17,717 bases of DNA from NCBI GenBank assembly GCA_904502165.1, contig CAJGDB010000030.1, forward strand, positions 1 to 17,717, in the 5' to 3' direction. This DNA comes from an uncultured Akkermansia sp. GTDB lineage: Bacteria > Verrucomicrobiota > Verrucomicrobiia > Verrucomicrobiales > Akkermansiaceae. The notes under the pieces were generated by a model. The model did no database searches. It saw nothing but the letters and a program-made list of their open reading frames with translations, and was not told where the DNA came from. A program made the translations under genes and the position numbers. Shown here in pieces: positions 14,499 through 17,717 of the stretch (positions are counted from its first letter, which is position 1; each line of letters opens with the position of its first letter).

Positions 14499-15023
14499 AT
14501 GTATAAGAAAACAGTCGTTGCTCTGATTGCCTGCATGGTATTGACTCAGTGTCATTCCCTGCGTTCCGATTGCGAGGCGCTCCGCGAGCGTGAAGCGGCC
14601 ATTGCCCAGGAGGAAAAGGGGGACTACTACATTGGTCGCCGGTATCACATCCCGCTCTGTCGTTTCTGGGGGTATCTGCGCGAGCCGGGGCAGAGCTGGC
14701 GCGAAGCCAGACTGGTGATGATGGATGAATCGCTGGTGCGAACCCCCGACCGTGGCCCGGAGGACCCCCTGCCGGATGCCGTTTTCGGCACAGATCAGAA
14801 CGTGGAGTACATCGTAAAGGGGGAGTACACCGGGCGTAAGGCGTATGACCCCAGTACGGACCAGGTTCTGCCCATGTTCCGTGCTACTTCTTATGAAGTC
14901 CGCAACAGGAAGCCCGGGTTCCTTTTCGTGCCGTCAGAGTCATATTCGGAAGAAACGGTGAGCTTACGCCCTATCATCATGCCTGCGCCGGATGCCTGCG
15001 AGCGGGAATTATCGCGCCCCTGA
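14499..15023 (+). CDS. Putative small lipoprotein, function unknown
   Basis: A 174-residue protein that I do not recognise. It starts MYKKTVVALIACMVLTQC: a basic n-region, a hydrophobic stretch, and two possible lipobox cysteines. Cys12 (LIAC) fits the lipobox consensus but leaves a very short hydrophobic core; Cys18 (LTQC) gives a better length but has Gln before the Cys, which is unusual. The mature part is charged and rich in Tyr, Arg and Pro, with GDYYIGRRYHIPLCRFWGY and a Pro-rich, Asp-rich middle, and no membrane segment. ATG at 14499 is preferred over GTG at 14493 because the signal sequence starts there. It is divergent from mreB and 99 bases upstream of ftsA, so an envelope role is possible but only inferred from context. 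Confidence 0.7.
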   Translation: MYKKTVVALIACMVLTQCHSLRSDCEALREREAAIAQEEKGDYYIGRRYHIPLCRFWGYLREPGQSWREARLVMMDESLVRTPDRGPEDPLPDAVFGTDQNVEYIVKGEYTGRKAYDPSTDQVLPMFRATSYEVRNRKPGFLFVPSESYSEETVSLRPIIMPAPDACERELSRP

Positions 15024-15063
15024 ACTTATGACGCGCATTTCCCGCGCCAGTCTGCGGCTAATG

Positions 15064-15072
15064 TGCTATACT
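15064..15072 (+). promoter_or_regulatory. Extended -10 promoter upstream of ftsA
   Basis: TGC followed directly by TATACT (15067-15072) fits an extended -10 element; no good -35 is seen 17 bases upstream. Transcription would start near 15079, giving a leader of about 44 bases before ftsA. Confidence 0.55.
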
Positions 15073-15122
15073 CCGAGTAGAGAAAATTTTCCTGTTTTAC
15101 TTTGTAACATTTCAATTTCCAT

Positions 15123-16340
15123 ATGGCACAATCCAAAATCCTTGTAGGCCTTGAAATCGGCACCACAAAGACCTGTATGGTAGTGGGTGAAATCCGCCCT
15201 GATGCTACCGCCACCATCATCGGTATCGGTGAGGTGAAGAGCGCTGGTGTGCGTAAAGGAGAGGTGGTGGATCTGAGCATGGCCCGCCAGTGCGTATGCG
15301 ATGCCTGGCAGCTCGCCCAGGACCATGCCGATGTGGATATTCTCAACGTGTTTCTTTCTGTTACGGGTGAACACATTGTGGGTGAGAATAATGTGGGCTA
15401 TTTCCGCCTGCATGATAATGAACACATCATCGAGGACGAGCATGTCTATGCTGCCAAGGAGAAGGCATCGAAGCCGGAGCTGTCCAAGGAACGCTTCTGC
15501 ATCAACAAGGAACTGGGTGGTTTCTCCATTGATGGCGGTGAGCCCACCCGGCATCCTGCCGGTCTCAATGGCCGCACGATTGATGTGAATTGCCACATCA
15601 TGCATGGCATTCGCTCCCGCCTGCAGAACTCGCTGCTGTGCGTGCGCCAGGTGCCGCTGGATGTAGAGGACCTGGTGTTTGCGCCGCTGGCAACAGCCCA
15701 GATGGTGCTGACCCGCCAGCAGAAAGATAGCGGAGCGCTCCTGATTGATATTGGCGGTGGCACAACAGACTTCATCTGCTATAAGGGGGGCGATGTCGTG
15801 GCCTCTGGCTGCATTCCGATGGGTGGCAACAATATCAACATGGAAATTGTAAGCCAGACCGACCAGAGGGTGAGCTTCAAGGCCGCAGAAGTGCTCAAGC
15901 GCACCGAAGGCAATGCATTTGGTGATATTAAGGATCATTCCCTGGCTCAATACAAGAGCGATCTTGGCATGCACGATGTTTCCATTGAGCGTGGGCAGCT
16001 CAACCGCATTATCCGTAATACTCTGGCCGCTATGCTGCTTCAGGTGCGTGACCGCATCCCCTCGGAAATGCTCAACTCCGGCATGGGAATCTACTTGAGC
16101 GGTGGTACCAGTTTCATGCGCGGGCTGGATGGCCTCTGCCGGTACATTTTCGGTGGTATGCCAGTGCATCAGCCTGCGCCCCTTCCTCCCGGGCACAATC
16201 ATTCCTATCTGGCAGACCCGCGTTACTGCACGGCTATCGGTCTTATCCGCTATGCTCAGAGATACGATGATGATGCCATCAATCCCCAGGATGGCAACAT
16301 GCTCAAGCGCTTCCTGGGCTGGCTGCGCGGCGGCCGTTAA
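15123..16340 (+). CDS. ftsA: Cell division protein FtsA (actin-like FtsZ membrane tether)
   Basis: A 405-residue actin-fold protein that anchors FtsZ to the membrane and recruits the divisome. Phosphate-1 motif GLEIGTTKT is at 9-17, the FtsA-specific 1C (SHS2) domain at about 84-165, phosphate-2 motif IDIGGGTTDF at 208-217 and the adenosine-region motif YLSGGTSFMRGL at 324-335. The C-terminus, MLKRFLGWLRGGR (393-405), is the amphipathic membrane-targeting helix after a short linker. Length is normal. ftsZ follows after 31 bases, the standard order at the end of dcw clusters; ftsQ and murein genes are not upstream, where a lipoprotein gene lies instead. The ATG at 15123 has no Shine-Dalgarno sequence. 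Confidence 0.96.
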   Translation: MAQSKILVGLEIGTTKTCMVVGEIRPDATATIIGIGEVKSAGVRKGEVVDLSMARQCVCDAWQLAQDHADVDILNVFLSVTGEHIVGENNVGYFRLHDNEHIIEDEHVYAAKEKASKPELSKERFCINKELGGFSIDGGEPTRHPAGLNGRTIDVNCHIMHGIRSRLQNSLLCVRQVPLDVEDLVFAPLATAQMVLTRQQKDSGALLIDIGGGTTDFICYKGGDVVASGCIPMGGNNINMEIVSQTDQRVSFKAAEVLKRTEGNAFGDIKDHSLAQYKSDLGMHDVSIERGQLNRIIRNTLAAMLLQVRDRIPSEMLNSGMGIYLSGGTSFMRGLDGLCRYIFGGMPVHQPAPLPPGHNHSYLADPRYCTAIGLIRYAQRYDDDAINPQDGNMLKRFLGWLRGGR

Positions 16341-16371
16341 TCCTTTTATTCATCCAGCTTACTTCTCTACC

Positions 16372-17717
16372 ATGCTTCCCTACCAGACAACCACCCGGAA
16401 AGAAGATGGTATCGTCATCGTTGGTCTTGGCGGTGCCGGTGCCAGCATTCTGCAGCGTTTCAGTGGCTCCAGCGCTGAAAATGTGCGCCTTTGCATCATG
16501 TCGCTTGATGAGCGCCTGGGGCGCGAATGCGGCAATGTGGAATTTGTTCAGCTCGGTGCCGGGCTGAATCATGGTCTGGGCTCCGGTGGTGATCCGGAGG
16601 TAGCCCGCCTGGCTATTGAGGAAAGCAACGACCAGATTGATGGCTTGCTGCGGGGTTCCCGCCTGCTGGTTATGGTGGTCGGTCTGGGTGGTGGTACGGG
16701 GTCCGGCGTAGCTCCTGTGCTGGCCCGCAAGGCTAAGGAGGCCGGGCTGTTTCTGGTGTCCGTGGTGGTGATGCCGTTCAGCTTTGAAGGTGCCCGCCGC
16801 CGTTGTCAGGCGGATAAGGCACTGGAAGAAATAGCATCCATTTCCGATATTGTATTCTGCTTCGAGAATGACTACATGGAAGACCTGTTCCGGAGCCGCA
16901 CCGGGGCTCAGGCGGTGTTTGAGGAAGCCAATGCGCTCCTCTCCCAGGCGACGGCCTCTGTGCCGCTGCTGGCGAACTCCCCCGGCATCATCAATATCGG
17001 GCTCGATGAACTGGTGACAGCGCTGGACAACAACGACTCCCGTTGCATTTATGGCGCAGGGAAGGCCTATGGCCCCAACCGCGCAGAAGAGGCCGCCCGT
17101 GCGGCTCTGGAATCCCCCCTGGTGGCCTACCACCACGCCCTCCGGCATGCACGCACAGTCATCGTGCACATTGCGGGTGGCAATAACATGTCCCTTGCCG
17201 AACTCCGGGTGGCTATGGAGATCGTGCGCGAGGGGCTCGGGAGCGAAGATGTGAATATATTCTTCGGCGCAGCTGTCAAGGCCCGGCTGGGCGAGGAACT
17301 GCGCGTGAGCATCATTGCTTCCGTGGATTATCGTGAAATGCAGGCTGCCATTCAGGCTGATAATGAGGCTGCTCTTCTGGCTGCAGAGGAACCGGAGACT
17401 GCTTTCGAAGGGGGGGCAGATAGCGTGGAGGATGTTTCCCCGGTAGAGGAGACCACGGCTCTTCCGGAAGACGCAGAGGATGAGGATGGCGGAGAACCGC
17501 TGCTTGAACCGGAGGAGGATATGACGCTGCCAGCAGAGGAGCCGGCCCCGGCGGCAGAGGCCGCCCCAGAGCCTGTTGAGGAGCCCTTGCCGGTATGGGA
17601 ACCTATTCCCGCACCGGAACCCGCTCCTGCGCCGGCACCTGCCGTGATTTCGCGTGAGGCCCGCCAGAGCGAGTTTAATCTCGATATGGCCTTTGGTACA
17701 CCCGAGGATGAAATGCC
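16372..17717 (+). CDS. ftsZ: Cell division GTPase FtsZ, divergent, 3' end outside window
   Basis: 448 codons are present and the frame is still open at the window end. The tubulin-like core includes IVIVGLGGAGAS (14-25), LGSGGDPEVA (69-78), the tubulin signature GGGTGSG (106-112), MPFSFEGARR (134-143) and ENDYMEDL (165-172). Several residues differ from classical FtsZ: by eye alignment the guanine-contacting Asp187 of E. coli becomes Ala188, the T7-loop Asp209 becomes Gly210 (NIGLDE, 208-213), Asp212 becomes Glu213, and the NTD of the T3 region becomes SLD (44-46). After about residue 335 comes a long acidic Glu/Pro/Ala-rich linker; the conserved C-terminal peptide would lie beyond the window. 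Position after ftsA supports the identity. The ATG at 16372 lacks a Shine-Dalgarno sequence. Confidence 0.92.
   Translation, partial: MLPYQTTTRKEDGIVIVGLGGAGASILQRFSGSSAENVRLCIMSLDERLGRECGNVEFVQLGAGLNHGLGSGGDPEVARLAIEESNDQIDGLLRGSRLLVMVVGLGGGTGSGVAPVLARKAKEAGLFLVSVVVMPFSFEGARRRCQADKALEEIASISDIVFCFENDYMEDLFRSRTGAQAVFEEANALLSQATASVPLLANSPGIINIGLDELVTALDNNDSRCIYGAGKAYGPNRAEEAARAALESPLVAYHHALRHARTVIVHIAGGNNMSLAELRVAMEIVREGLGSEDVNIFFGAAVKARLGEELRVSIIASVDYREMQAAIQADNEAALLAAEEPETAFEGGADSVEDVSPVEETTALPEDAEDEDGGEPLLEPEEDMTLPAEEPAPAAEAAPEPVEEPLPVWEPIPAPEPAPAPAPAVISREARQSEFNLDMAFGTPEDEM

Noticed and set aside
15066..16202. Long minus-strand open frame (378 codons) antisense to ftsA
   Set aside because: It mirrors FtsA codons and has no motif; FtsA is clearly the real product.
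16303..17169. Minus-strand open frame (288 codons) antisense to ftsZ
   Set aside because: FtsZ is encoded on the plus strand with a frame open to the window end; the antisense frame is a shadow.
1..17717. CRISPR array, rRNA, tRNA, integrase or intact transposase
   Set aside because: I looked for regular repeats with spacers, tRNA arms and transposase motifs on both strands and saw none.

Overview
The window looks like a chromosomal segment from a Verrucomicrobiota bacterium, most likely of the Akkermansia type. I infer this from the style of SdhAB, FtsA and FtsZ, the almost complete lack of Shine-Dalgarno sequences, and a glycan-gene-rich accessory block; no rRNA or other direct marker is present. 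Two core blocks flank a more AT-rich island of surface-glycan genes.

Left core (1-1862): the 3' part of sdhA and all of sdhB, encoding a type-B succinate:quinone oxidoreductase / fumarate reductase, closed by a strong intrinsic terminator. Middle island (about 1862-11344): a GT2 glycosyltransferase on the plus strand; then on the minus strand a three-gene set resembling Gtr glycan-decoration cassettes (GtrA-like membrane protein, polyprenol-phosphate GT2, GT-C membrane glycosyltransferase), preceded by what looks like the last 47 codons of a UDP-galactopyranose mutase gene and a TTGACA promoter. Next come a GC-rich core-like fabG, a nitroreductase-family gene, and divergent from it a polysaccharide pyruvyl transferase with a structured leader. 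The right end of the island is decaying: one GT4 gene has lost its 5' third, and another is split by a frame change. Hairpins and a short direct repeat lie between them.

Right core (about 11352-17717): rng (RNase E/G family) with its terminator and mreB on the minus strand; a small putative lipoprotein gene divergent from mreB; then ftsA and ftsZ on the plus strand, with ftsZ running off the window. mreC and mreD are not next to mreB here.

How it fits together: the core genes cover respiration, fatty-acid synthesis, RNA processing, cell shape and division. The island genes would modify a surface polysaccharide by transferring, flipping and decorating sugars. No Wzx, Wzy or chain-length regulator is visible, so this is either part of a larger locus or a modification module. 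The most interesting points are a divergent FtsZ that has lost residues usually needed for guanine binding and GTP hydrolysis, several promoters placed so close to start codons that the mRNAs should be nearly leaderless, the repeat-rich leader of the pyruvyl transferase gene, and the glf remnant that appears to serve as the leader of the Gtr-like cassette. I did not find a clearly new multi-gene system.
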